Of a stretch of DNA of 64,000 nucleotides, positions 22,793 through 34,600 are shown piece by piece; position 1 is the first letter of the stretch; the number at the start of each line of letters is the position of its first letter. Source of the DNA: Agrocybe praecox (lineage: Eukaryota > Basidiomycota > Agaricomycetes > Agaricales > Agrocybaceae); NCBI GenBank assembly GCA_964017145.1, contig CAXHKQ010000012.1:20825-84824 (forward strand), read 5' to 3'. A program made the position numbers and the translations under genes. The notes under the pieces were generated by a model that saw only the letters and a program-made list of their open reading frames with translations, searched no databases and was not told the DNA's origin.

Positions 22793-22820
22793 GTGGGAAC
22801 TTCCGTCGCATGCGACGGAA
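22793..22820. repeat. Palindromic 27-bp motif, copy 2 (perfect 20-bp palindrome)
   Basis: GTGGGAAC precedes TTCCGTCGCATGCGACGGAA at 22801-22820, a perfect 20-bp palindrome. It is the best of three copies. Confidence 0.7.
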
Positions 22821-23431
22821 TATCACACTTGAAAGAAAACATATCCAAAACATACCTACCACAACTGAGTCCCGATTCAAGAATCACTCAACGCAAAACC
22901 AGCATTACTCTACCATGGAAGTTATGGCAATCAACATCCCTTCTACGACCAAAGAATTCGCAGACTTCCAAGGGAACCTCCAGTCATATCAAATGTATCA
23001 TTCAACCTTGATCCCCCCACCAGATACCATCGGTGTCCCAGGCGTCCTTTACATCTTATACTTCCCGAACAACCGTCAGAAGGTCCCGAGATTATCGTGT
23101 TGGATTAGAAATTCTGTAAATGGATATATGGAGGAATATGGATCCTGTAGTTCGAAAATTTTCATTCTTCAAGTGAATCCCTACAAACCTACATACCACT
23201 ACTACTGTATCCAAACCACCTGATTCAGAGATAGCGAGCTGTGCATAAGATATATAAAAAGGGTTATCCGATATCATTATGAGATCATTATCTCGGTCGG
23301 CGACGGAAGTAAGTCACAATATCAGCGTGACAGTCAGATGTCACTAACGGTGGGCTTTTTCTATTCTTATCAACTTCCCTCATCTAGTATCCTAGTCTTC
23401 TCTCTTACGTTGTCGGCACAGATCTTCACGT

Positions 23432-23475
23432 TGGTATCAGAGCTGTGGTGAGGTTCTCTAAGCACCTCTGATATC
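23432..23475. repeat. Hairpin-like repeat, copy 3, resembling an iMet-tRNA primer site
   Basis: TGGTATCAGAGC at 23432-23443 matches the well-known primer binding site complementary to initiator Met tRNA. It is followed by TGTGGTGAGGTTCTCTAAG and CACCTCTGATA. This may be a decayed LTR-retrotransposon leader, but no LTR pair or coding part was found beside it. Confidence 0.4.
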
Positions 23476-23757
23476 ATATCAACATCGTCAACAACAACAA
23501 CTGGCGCTGGCAATTGTGCCGCACTGCGAACGCCCGGCTTCCAAGTCGCCTTGAAGCTAGTCTCAGCATCGGAGGCCAGAACTATCCAAAAAGCTTGCCT
23601 TTTTTGGAGGTTTTCAGAAACTTTGGCATTACGCGATTGAGATATTGGAGAGGTTCCGGTGAGCTATACCTTACATCTTTTATCCCCTTTAATGATAACA
23701 AGTTCATGACCAGAACCCTCCCCATTGCACTACGGAATTGCACCCTTTGAAGGCACG

Positions 23758-24300
23758 TTGATGTATCAAATCCGGCAAAATGTACATTTGGTGATACATC
23801 ATAGTGGGCAATTTCCTGGCCCGGCAACGATATATATCAGGTGCACAGCTTGTGCCGAAGGCCATCAGAGGCCAGAGAGCAGTGGGTCTTGGTAAATACC
23901 AACAAACAAGCTCATTTTGGGCATCAGCGACCTGCAATTAGACGCTGCAGGCGTAGTGGTTGCGATTTGAGGGCGCCAAAGCCAGACTTGTGATCTATAT
24001 ATATATTAAGATTTTTTTAGGGTCTTTGTGCGCCTAAAAAGGGACGGGACGGGATGGATTGGCGCGGATGACTTTGGATGTCGTTTATAAATATTGTGCA
24101 TAGACGTAGCGTTATATTTAGCTGTCTGCTATTAATAATTGATCTTTGATTGATCTGCATGGCTAATCTTATCTAATAAAATTATTTATATATCTTGGTC
24201 TGGACCTTGTCCAGAGCCCATCAATTGACGTCACAATAGAACATACCTTTATCGGTACCTCCGAATTTGGTCGCTTATGTTTTCCGTAATGCTAATTATA
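23758..24300 (-). repeat. 543-bp dispersed repeat, inverted copy
   Basis: The reverse complement is near-identical over its whole length to 50291-50833, starting TATAATTAGCA and ending GATACATCAA. No flanking target duplication or TG/CA ends were seen. It abuts the 3' end of the minus-strand gene ending near 24337 and may have cut off that gene's last residues. Confidence 0.85.
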
Positions 24301-24336
24301 GAGATGTGATGGGCCTTATGAAGCTGATAAAAAGGG

Positions 24337-27300
24337 TCATAAAACGATATATTTGCATCCCAAAAAAACATCATATACGTAGGAGGACAGAATAGAAAAA
24401 TGACATTTGGACGATTGGGTGAAATAAGAAAAAACGCGAAAGCAATCATCAACATACACAGACCAATTAGTATGCTCGACTTCACCCATATCCTGCACAG
24501 AAATTCCCCAATAAAACAAAGCCACCATGATGGTCAGGGTACCGTTAGGTCCAGATTTACGGAATGTAGTCCAATCGCCCTCAATCTGAGAAAAGTTGAT
24601 ACGACCATCGACAACACGCCACGTAGGTTGAAGCAACGTGTACCAGTCGATGAATGTCTTGGTGAACTTGTTATAGTTGATCTTGGGACAGTAATTGGCG
24701 TTGCGATGGCGTTTCATCCAAGTCCCAACCTCCTCCGGGCGATTCTTAGCGGGTAGCGCACTAACTCGATCCAAGGCGTCAATGGTTGAATGAGCAGACC
24801 ATGTATCGAGAAGTAAGCGCCATTGAGGCCCAAGGTCCGCTGATCCCAACGTTTCCATGCCCTTTTGCAACCAGGAAATCGACGATGTCCCTACGACACG
24901 CAAATTGGACGAAGGGGAAGGAACATGAGCAGCGGGCTTAGTAGGAGGTGCAGGGGTGGGTGTCCGTACCAAGTCCAAAGAAGAGGAGTCGCTAGCGAGG
25001 TTCGAAGGAGGGATTAATGACTCGGGGAGATCGACTCTGAGTCGAGCTCGTTTCGAAGGGTAAGAATGTTGCGATACATCGGTTGAAATTGCGTCCGAGG
25101 TCCTCTTTGGGGCAGTAATGATAGGCGGACTAGCTGATGAAAGGAAGTTCGTGGTCTGGGTGCCAGATAGTCGCGTGGCCAAGGGGTTAGAATCCCCGTC
25201 ACTTGGAATCGGAGGTAATGTTGTTTCTATACCATTATTCAAGTCCAGAGAAGTTGTGGCAAGCAGCGAAGAAGAGTTTGCAACCTCCGATCCTGGGGCT
25301 TCTGTTGGCAGATTGGCGGCGACGATCCTTGGCGAGTGCATCGGGGTGACGTTCGGGGTGTTAGGGCCAGACTGAAAACCGGTAGGTGATACCTTATATA
25401 TGCTGGGTGGGGTCGTCATTACCGAAGAGTCCGTTGAAGCAAGCAACGAAGACTCGGATTCCAAAGGCAATAAAGCATCGTCTTGAGGAATGTACGGCGG
25501 AGGTAGGGAAGCGCGGTCGTTAGCCGAGTTGGAAGGTACGTCCATGGTTGCAGTAGGTATGGCGTCGACACTAACATTGTTATCCAGATCCAACGCCAAG
25601 AGCGAAAGTTCTCCTTCTCCTTGTTTCAAGGCTCGGGAACGGCATTCTTCGAGGCCTGAGAGCAATCAAGGTCAGATTCAAAAAATCAGGGGAGAGAAAG
25701 AGAAACTTACTGTAACACTTCTGCAAGAAAGAACCGAAGATGGGCACGATGAAATGTTTGTAACGATGGCGTTCGGCTGTACCAAAATTCATCTTAATAT
25801 CTCCCGGTATGGTACCGGAGTGAATACTTTCCCAGTAATTAGATAAATACAGATCCAAAAGAAAAAGAGAACATACCTGATCATATTAAGTTTACCGTTA
25901 TGCGCGGGCTCGGGGCCTCCTGCAAGCAAAGACACCTTCCAGCCTGTCGCCTCTGCCACCATGTCCAAAATAGGTTGGCAGAAGAGGACCATCCCCTGAA
26001 TAGCTCTTATTCATGCTATTAGAGGGTTGATATTACGCATAAGAGGCAAGGCATACCTTTGGCGATCTTCAGGAGAAGTCGAAACGGCCACATTGTGTTC
26101 CTTCGTCCATTTGTCCATATCTCTCTTGTGCTCTGCCTCAGCTTCGTTCAACCAGTGCATTTGTTCCTCCCTAGTTAAATCACTAACTACTGACAGAATC
26201 ATGCATGAGTTCCTGGTAGTTGCCCAATTAAGGTGATGCATCCACAGCGGAAATGGCCACAAGGCCCAAAGTCATGTATCAGGGTGACTGACAGTGACTA
26301 GAGAGCTGTAGTCATGTGAAAGTCATGTGATTTGGTGCACAGCCACCAAAAATCAAAGTTGTAGAGAAAAATCCAAAAGCTATGCTAAATATTTTTTATT
26401 ACATAACCATCAACGGTTCAGCCACAAAACGCAAAATATCCGCAGAAAGCCGGATACAAATCAAAATAAAAGATTGAAATATTTATAGCAAGCCAAAAAT
26501 AAATTCTAAAATCATCAAAAAATGTGTTCTATACCATTTTAGGCTTGAACTAACCAAATATGTAATGTGTTCTAAAAATAGATCGCGCTAAAAATAGACT
26601 TATCTTTTATCTAGTCTTATCTCAGTCCCATCTATCATGCATGAAAGGCCTTTATCTCAAAATCTCAAAGTCCAAAGTCCTCTTGCCTTATTGGGTTGTT
26701 TGGATGTGACATCACTCAAAAGCCTTGTTTGTTTTGTATCCTGCATGCCCCTGCCTGCTAACATTATTATTTATTGTTTGTTTGTATTTGAGGCCATATA
26801 AACATATGAGTGGAGCCCAAACATGTAAATAGAGGCAAGCAAAAAGTCATGTGCATAGATTTTGATCCCATCAAATATAAACACATGACTATCAGGTGAT
26901 AAGTCACAAACAGTCACAATAAGCCAGCCAGAGGGCTTGATACATGAATTTGGGCCACTAGGCCACGGCCACTGTGGATGCATCACCTTAATTGGGCAAT
27001 TACCAGAACTTGATGCATAAATCTGTCCGCACTGGCTGGTTAAATTGCCGAACATCTCCCTCACAAATTTATCTCGGAGCGCTGCATAATGTTTCTTGTC
27101 GAGATTATGCGCAGAAGAATAGGCCTTGACTCGATTTTCGATTACCTCACGGTGGGAGCGGCGCCATACGTTGGAAGCAGTTTTGCGACGAGGACGATTC
27201 CCTTCTTTCCCGAGGTACTTTTGGAAGAGTATGCGGTAGGGACCGTATGCCCCAGAGTCCTTCGAATTTGGATCGTGGTCCTTCATATATTGATAGTTCA

Positions 27301-27688
27301 TCCATCGTTTAATTTGCTTGTGTAACATAAAGGTGAGTCACATGATCCAATAAATTAGTAATCACAAACTTACCCCTTTGCGAAGTTGGATGAGTTTTTG
27401 ACGAGAATCGTACTCGTCCATCGCCTTCTTATGCTCTTCAGGTGCCAGGCCATCTGCGTACGGAGGTGGGCGTTCAGGATCCGGATCGTCATCGTTGACA
27501 GAAGCCAGAAACTCGGGAGCCGGCTCCTCGTCGTGTGGTAAGTCGACAGGGAACCGCTTGAAATATTTGCGCTGAATCAAAGACAGAGCCTCGCCGGCAT
27601 AGTTGTCTTTAACAGCTTCAGCGTACCCATCCTTCTGGCTCAGAAGAAATTCCTTTCTTGATCCATGAAAGGTACCCGGATTTGGCAT
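24337..27688 (-). pseudogene. Conserved Agaricomycete gene of unknown function, broken by a DNA transposon
   Basis: Minus-strand exons: 27688-27374 (starts MPNPGTFHGSRKEFLL), 27316-27046 joined across an insertion to 26180-26057, 25995-25877, 25826-25711 and 25655 to about 24400. Recognisable blocks are YFKRFPVDLPHDEEP, RWMNYQYMKDHD, FCQPILDMVAEATGW, LAGGPEPAHNGKLNMI, HSGTIPGDIKMNFG, FGSFLQKCY and a C-terminal RPEEVGTWMKRHRN ... LQPTWRVVDG. I remember this block pattern as a large mushroom-specific family of unknown role. Residues 200-430 are low-complexity Ser/Thr/Pro-rich. Damage: an 855-bp element inside exon 2, an intron junction (26057/25995) whose phase does not close, and loss of the extreme C-terminus at the 543-bp repeat. 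Confidence 0.65.
26181..27035. mobile_element. Non-autonomous DNA transposon with long terminal inverted repeats, MULE-like
   Basis: 855 bp inside a coding exon. The two ends are inverted repeats of about 90 bp: GACAGAATCATGCAT ... TTGCCCAATTAAGGTGATGC and CCACAG on the left, matched by the reverse complement near 26940-27030. The flanks are CTAGTTAAAT (26171-26180) and CTGGTTAAAT (27036-27045), a 10-bp target duplication with one mismatch. The size of the duplication and the long repeats point to Mutator-like elements. There is no coding sequence inside and the interior is AT-rich. Confidence 0.75.
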
Positions 27689-28490
27689 GGAACGCGAATT
27701 TGGAAGGCAGCAAAGACGCGATAGGATATGAAGGACAGAGGAGCAGGAAGCGAGTCTGAACCAGGCAGAGCGCAGCCGTGAATGGATTAGAGAGTTAACC
27801 GGAATCGGTGTTCGTACGTATTGCCTCCTCTTCAGATCTATGTCTTATTAAATATATGGTTTGGCATTCATAGGGAATTCTTTAACATTATATTCGTACC
27901 CGATGCGCCGTAAACGCAACACGAGGAGACATCAGCAAACATGTATGTAAAAATCTCCTTACCCTTTCTAGAAAAATAGCATTGAACCCTTTATCATCGC
28001 AATGTCTAGTTTTTTTTAAATTTACACGCACCTGTTCGTGCCGATAACCCACTCGCACCAAACACAAAACGATGAGACATCAGCAAACATGTACGTATAA
28101 ATCTCCTTACCCTTTCTAGAAAAACAGTATTGAACCCTTTATCATCGCAATATCTAGTTTTTTTTTTTGAATTTACACGCACCCGTTCGTCCCGATAATT
28201 CACTCGCACCAGACTCGCTAAACAAGTTAGGGTGTCAACGGTACACAGTACATGTAAGCTCCGTACAGTATATGTAAGCTCCGTTATGTTATAATTGCGT
28301 TGTCTGAATTATATTCTCAATCCGCCGACGCTATCCAGATTCATTACCCATCCTCAAAACCATAAATCGAGATCGCGTCCCTTTACGCGTATTCGCAACC
28401 ATAAAAAGGTGGTTAACTTGTTTTTATTCGGCAGCACTTTTATCCCTCAGCTCTTCATTTACATCCGCATTCAATTCATTGAACTACACT
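27689..28490. other. Intergenic region with a tandem duplication
   Basis: This lies between divergent genes (minus 27688, plus 28491) and so should hold both promoters. The main content is the duplication at 27926-28215. No ORF is credible here. Confidence 0.5.
27926..28215. repeat. Direct tandem duplication, about 148-bp unit, two copies
   Basis: Copy 1 starts near 27926 and copy 2 near 28074 (GAGACATCAGCAAACATGTA). Both end in a T-rich run and TTACACGCACC. The copies are about 90% alike. Confidence 0.8.
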
Positions 28491-30496
28491 ATGGCTCATA
28501 AGAAAGGTAAGTAACTTGATCTTTTGTCTCAATAGTCTCCAACTGACGACGTTTTAGATCCTAAAAACACGTCCAAGGGCCCCAGTACTAGTAAGTTATT
28601 CCATACCCTGAGTTCGGTTTATTTTGAATATTATTGACGTCGTTTTGCACAGATACCACTGCAGACGACCCTATGGACGTCGACGTTCCTAACGGCAACA
28701 ACTCCCAAGGTCGTGCTACTTGGGTTATAGTTGCAGACGACACCCTTACCATCTTGGAACACGAAGAGTAAGTCGTACATCATATTTATTCCGTGGCTAA
28801 TAAACTAATCACTTTGCCTGTTATACAGACAAGTTCGGCGCCTCAATGTCGCGTCGTATAGGCGTTTCTGCCTCATACGATTTGACACTCGTGAAGAGGC
28901 GACCGCCTATTACGACGGCGCACTTTTCTGTGCCATGACTCCCTCGTCTACCCGTCTCATTCCATCTACCATGGTCCCCAACTCCCAGGTCGCCGACCGA
29001 CGCCCCATCGCCTCCGATACTCTGGACCAGGGCCAGGATGGGGCACACCAGGCAAACAAGAAGCTCGTCGCTGCACCGGGGGACCATAGAGGAAACCCCA
29101 TCGTCGTCGATACCCCTCCAAAGATTCCCTCAGCTCCATCTGTCAACGCTCGTTATCGTCGCATGCTGGCTGCAGCTCGTACTGTCAGTACACCCACCCC
29201 TGCTTCTCGCGATACAGGAACGGAGGCCTCGCGTCGTAGTCAACGACTCATCAACTTCGCGTCCGCCGCCACTTCCTCCAAGGTTACTGACGCCTTTAAT
29301 GTAAGGAGGCCTGGTGGCAGTGCTCTGAACGGATCAGCACCCCCTCCTCTCTTACCTGCTCCCTCCATTTCTGCCCGTGGTCGTTCTGCCCCTGGTCCTC
29401 GTGCAAATTTTGCTCCTGTATGGATCGAAAGCGATACCGAGTCTGACATCGACTCCGGAACGGACGAAGAACTCGGAGATCCGGCCCAGGATCGACTTTG
29501 CAAGCGTTGTGTGCTTCAATCGACGCTCCCTTGCCAAAATGCAGGGACGCGATGCACTGGGTCTCGTCAGGGTCCTATGAAACTAACAAAGAGAAAATTG
29601 GCACCTTATTTTTCGGCAATAACGACATCGGCAATCGCACCTCGTGCAAAAAGAGGAGCCGAGGAAAAGGCAGCTCCAAATGGCAAGGATTCAAACATAC
29701 CCGCCCCGAATTTCCCATCGTCTTTGGCAGACCCAACGCTTTGGGAACCGAAGAAAGTCAACAGCCGCATTCTAGCTGCTCTCGACGCTGCCTTGCCGCT
29801 ATCATCTCAAGCTCCCCCTGCCAGGCGGCCTTCTGCCCAAGCCCCACCTGCAAAACCGTCTTCCGCCTCTGTCTCCGCCCCACCTGCTCGTGCTATCAAG
29901 AACCGACCAGCCAGCCACTCAACGTCGCTTCGAAGGATTCAAAATGCAACTTTCAGCAAGAAGACAAAAATTGTTCGCAAGTACTACTCACCTTTGTACG
30001 AAGACATGCCCGAAACAGCGCCATATTCTGAATTGGAAGTCACCGACAACGACACTGACAACAACGACACCGACAAGGAAAATAATGACAATGCCAACGG
30101 CATGGACAACCAGCAAGGACGGCAGAAGGGCAAGGGCAAGGCCTCCGTGGAGGATGATGAAGACGCTGACGCTATGAACCTGCTGAAGCGCAAAACCCCA
30201 TTCACTCCTGTCATTCATCAAAAGAGACGACACATCGACCAAAGCCCCGACATCCACGACTTCAATGCAATGCTTGAGGAGGCAACGGCGACACCCGTAC
30301 CTACCGTGCAAGCTCCTTCCATGCGTACTTTCACTGCCACAGACTTCGCCCTCGCGCCGTTTGCCTCCAGCTCTTCTGCGCCTCTGTCTGTCGCACACAT
30401 CATGGCTCCTTTTGCATCCATCTCCTGTCCATTAACCACAGGCTCTGTAGCTCCCACGACATCTCACAACCTACCACCTCCGCCATCCTCTGCCAC

Positions 30497-30920
30497 TGTG
30501 ACGGATATATTATGTATTCATCCGAGGTATCTTGTTTCTTGTCGCCTTACTTTTATTTTCGAATCTCGCACGTGCCAGCTTATCTTATCTTATCGCTTCC
30601 GGCCCGTGCTCGCGTAGCGTATTATTAGATAATCGTATTTACCTGTACATATAATGTCCGGTAGTAATTATCAAATAATCTATCTTACTTCTTGCCGACT
30701 CCTCTGCGATCCCTGAAGGCTCAGAGAGTCGTACTCTACCCTCGCCGGCTGAGCACCCAGTCATCTGCTCTCCCGCTCGGGGTGACGGAGCCTTTAGCTG
30801 AAGAGTCACAACAGCCTGACCGTGACGCTCCGACGAACGTCACACTCACTCACACCTTACTCACAACTTCTCCCATCGCGCACCTCGATGCCTCGAAGTC
30901 CCGAACGGCCTAGCGTCACA
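30497..30920 (+). repeat. 5' LTR of Gypsy-2
   Basis: 424 bp, TGTGACGGATATATTATG...TAGCGTCACA. I found no difference from 42724-43147. Confidence 0.95.
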
Positions 30921-30921
30921 A

Positions 30922-30939
30922 TGGTGGGGGCACCGCGGA
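30922..30939 (+). other. tRNA-type primer binding site of Gypsy-2
   Basis: One base after the 5' LTR the sequence reads TGGTGGGGGCACCGCGGA. It starts with TGG, as expected for pairing with the CCA end of a tRNA. I cannot say which tRNA. Unlike Gypsy-1 there is no complementary sequence in the LTR. Confidence 0.6.
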
Positions 30940-31242
30940 CTTCAATCCTAACATTGAAGGTGCTCCTTTCTCGCAACGAAAAATGGGACGACCGACCGAC
31001 AGACGACTCGACGGATCAAGGCTAAGGAACGAGGGGAATGCAGTTGACAGCGCTTTCGAATCGCGTCAATTGTTCCTATCCGAACGTATGAAACATAGCC
31101 GGTTGCGCCTTCGGGTTGCACTGTCTTAGTTTCGTACTTTTTCGGACTCTTTCCGGGCCTTGGAGCAAAAGGAGAGATTCAGAACGAGCCCTAGTGGATA
31201 GCGCTTTCGGGCTGCTACTGCTTAAACTCGTTCGAAGATCAA

Positions 31243-31358
31243 AGACATAAGGTCTGCTGCGCCTATGGTAGCGCTGGCCGAAAATCTTTGATTCTTCTGA
31301 AGACATAAGGTCTGCTGCGCCTATGGCAGCGCAGGCCGAAAATCTTCGAATCTCCTAT
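31243..31358 (+). repeat. Leader tandem repeat of Gypsy-2, 58-bp unit
   Basis: Two copies of AGACATAAGGTCTGCTGCGC with CTATGGNAGCGCNGGCCGAAA, starting at 31243 and 31301 in the untranslated leader. An inverted relative (GATAGCGCTTTCGGGCTGCT) precedes them, so the RNA could fold here. Confidence 0.7.
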
Positions 31359-31669
31359 GCTCTCCCCCTCGAAAACTCGCGTCGAAGGAATTCACGAAAT
31401 CCCCTCTGCTATTTCAATTCATTTTTATTCAAACTCGCGTAGCATGGCTACTCCATTTATCCTACCGACATGTCTCGCTGGACGATCCGATCGTAGGAAA
31501 TTCGCTAGTTAAATCCTTTCATTCAGTCTACTGCTCGTAATAACTACTTGGCGATATTCTCCGGAGCTATGTAAATTTTTGAAAAGCCCTACCACGTACA
31601 AAAACTTCCTCTCTCCTTCGTATCGCCCACTTCGCTTCGACCCTCCTATATTCACCCCCCCCCGGGCGT

Positions 31670-34600
31670 ATGGCGTCCTCGAGGAACTCCAATCGAAGCT
31701 CCACCAACGGAACCAATTCTAATCGCGGAAGGAATACGATTAATTCGCGTTCGACCACTCCTGGAATAGAGTTACCTGCTCCTGCTGCCAGAAGAACCAA
31801 CAACTCCAGACGAAGGGTCACCATAGAGGAAGGGCCCCCTGATCCCCAGACGGTCGGAGATTCTTTACCGTCAGTAGCGGGAGCTCCGATTCTTGACCTC
31901 GCCGAATCGGTTGCTGCTAGCGCCAGAAGCGAGGGAATTGGTGCTCCTAGCTCGACGAATGGATCTTCGGTGGGAGGAGACGAAAGTTTTCGTTCGGCCT
32001 CAGCTACCCCGTCACTCTCTTCCTTGTTTGGAACCCATAGCACCAATGGATCGGACAACACTGTCAATGGGAAAAGCATCAAAAGGGAAGACGAGTATCC
32101 GCGAATATTTCACGGTATACCGGTAGTGGGCGAACTCCCGCTATTCCACGAACCTCTGCATACTTCCCTGCTGAAGTATCATGCCCCTTTCGATCCCTTG
32201 ACAGATCGTGATCCTCTTGAAGAGTTCGGAGCTTCAGAAGGCTCACTCTCTGGAAGACCTGCGGAGGAAGCCATATTGCTACGGGATATCGTTCTTAGGT
32301 GGACCGCCCCACATCTAGCTTGCTTCTGGGAGAATTTATCCCAAGCTATTCAGTCGTTCGTCAAATCTCAAGTTAGGATCACCGATTTAATCTCGTACGA
32401 CCTAACCACGGAGGAAACATTTTACGCGTTACCCAAGGAACGACTGCACGAAATTGGACAGATCCTCCTAGCCCTATCTCAAATACTAGAATCCTTGGCG
32501 GACTATTTCTACCATGGGAAACGCGCCTCGTTTACCGTGGACACGAACTACTCCCTTCTTCGTTTGCTAGCTTGGCACGGAAACCCTTCGGAACTCGTGC
32601 TAACTGTGCCGGTCTTGCAGCGACGATGTGAAATCGCCGTATCGCACGTTGCCCAGTACTTCAATAAACTCAGGAAGATATTTTCGGATAATGACGAAGT
32701 TATGTCTGTAGCCTCCTACTATTCGTCTAACCCTTCGGAACGATCGATAATTGCTCGATCATCGCCGAGGACCATCCTGGCTCGTCTAGCCGCTCGAGAG
32801 GATTATCCGTCAGGGTTCAGCAGGGATAATCTGGCTACGCGAACTTCTCTAATTAAGGAAATCGAAGAGAAGGAATCCAAACTGTTACCCACCTCTCCAT
32901 TCATCTATCGAGCGCATATCGACTCCTCCTTGTCTAAGCCACACCACGATCCCGCGCAGAACGAAGTGGTTAACAACTCAATCAGCTCGTTCTTGACGAA
33001 TAGGAGACCAACCGCAAACACTGAACGAACGATTCCGATGCCCGAGTCAATCTCTGCGATCCCCAGCCGTCATGCCATATCATCTTTACCAGGAGTGGGC
33101 AACTTCGACGCTAACGTCAATTCGATGGAAACTGGGGGGCCATTCGTGACGCATAGAGGGATTCTGAACGTACCCACTAACGCCGTGTCAAATCCTCCTG
33201 TTAGCGGATGGACTAGTTATCAATTCAAGAAACCTCCGGGTTCGAGCGACTCTAGTGCTGTCAACTCAAAGGAGACCGAAACCAAGGATAAATCAGGTTA
33301 CTATGGACCCCCTGGGGGGCCCGGGGATCCTCCGGGAGACCCCAGTGGCCCTGGTGGAGGACCAAATGGCCCGCCTGGATGGCCTCCTGGTTACACTGGC
33401 TGGCCCGGGTATAATCTTGGTCGAGGCGGAGGTGGCGGAGGCGGCGGAGGCGGTGGGGGCGGTGGTGGAGGTCCCCCTCCCGTCGGAACTGCAGCTGCTC
33501 TGCCCGCGGTTGACGAAGAATGGCAAATGAATCCCAAGATCAATCTATCTAACTTGCCTACTTGGAACGGAAAGAACGACTCTCTTATCGAGTACCTTAG
33601 CGAAATGGGCGGGTTTGCTAAGCTTGGCCAAAGGATGAAAAGAGGAATAGGACAATTAGCCACATTCAAATGGTCTGGTCCAGCGAAGTTGTGGTGGGAT
33701 ACACTACCAGTTCCAGAGCAGACTTATCTCAGCCAGAACTGGGACTATCTCCTGCGAGGAATTCGCGAACATTTCATGAATGAAAACTGGGTCCAAGAAC
33801 GCACCCGAGAGTTCGAAGAAATGAAGTTTCGACAACGGAGCCATGAACACGAAACTCCTCTTCAATTCCTTCAGCGACGAATTCGCTATCACCAATTTCT
33901 ATTTGCTGATGATGCTGATGGGCCGCTTGCTGTTTCTCGAATTCTACGTACTCAACCGACCGAGTGGAGTCACACTCTCAATAATTATACGTGCCCTACG
34001 CTATTTCAGCTACAAGCCACTGCTGCTCGCATGCAACAATCTCTCGAAAGTCATTTCTTACTCAACGAACGCCTCCGGAATCCTCCCTCACGATCATATC
34101 ACTTTAGCAAGAAACGAGCCATGGTGACTGAGAAAGTCAAGGAGGAGGAATCCAGTGAGGAAGAAGTTGGAACTGAAGAACCCGAGAAGGAAGCGCACGC
34201 CTTGAACAGCAAGTCGCGAACCAAGGGACCAATCAAGCCTCGTTCGTCCCGTTTCCCTGAAGGAAAGACGATCGATGGTTATTCCTTCTCCCGAGACGAT
34301 ACAGTAGTCAGTGCTAAGCTGCCGAACGGAACTTGCTTCATCTGTACGAGCCCTAAACATTTCTTCCGGGACTGCCCGCATTATGGTAGATTTGAAGCCC
34401 TCCGGAGCGCTAATATGCTGCACGTTGATTGGGAACCGGATCAGGAGTCTGAATGGGATAGGGAGTATCTAGCTATGATAGTAGAGCAGAATCAGAACGT
34501 TCTTTCCGCGTATAACTCGAGTGAAACTGCTGAGGCTATTTCTAAGGAAGCTCATAATATGACAAAAGAACTACCTGCTCAAACAAGTACTACTTCTCTA

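Larger units (their letters stand above)
19619..23757. other. Gene-poor mosaic with fragments
   Basis: This holds minus-strand proline/serine-rich fragments (20802-21065), a duplicated exon (21161-21255), a plus-strand fragment with a VVFQANILIHQLDSP-like segment (21880-22030), a short ATG ORF (22915-23223, MEVMAINIPSTTKEF...), a 20-bp perfect palindrome (22801-22820) and a hairpin-like or primer-site-like repeat (23432-23475). The plus-strand segment 23571-23690 is related to 50855-51060. No gene model closes. It looks like accumulated duplications and retroelement debris. Confidence 0.4.

Noticed and set aside
22793..22820. Helitron 3' hairpin
   Set aside because: The palindrome is not followed by a CTRR terminus, and no TC end or RepHel protein was seen.
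30692..30913. Identical 73-codon ORF in both Gypsy-2 LTRs
   Set aside because: Open by chance inside the LTR, with no coding signal; the duplication is due to the LTR pair.
33255..33530. Glycine/proline ORFs overlapping Gypsy-2 gag
   Set aside because: Shadow frames of the glycine-rich run inside the 2510-residue gag-pol frame.
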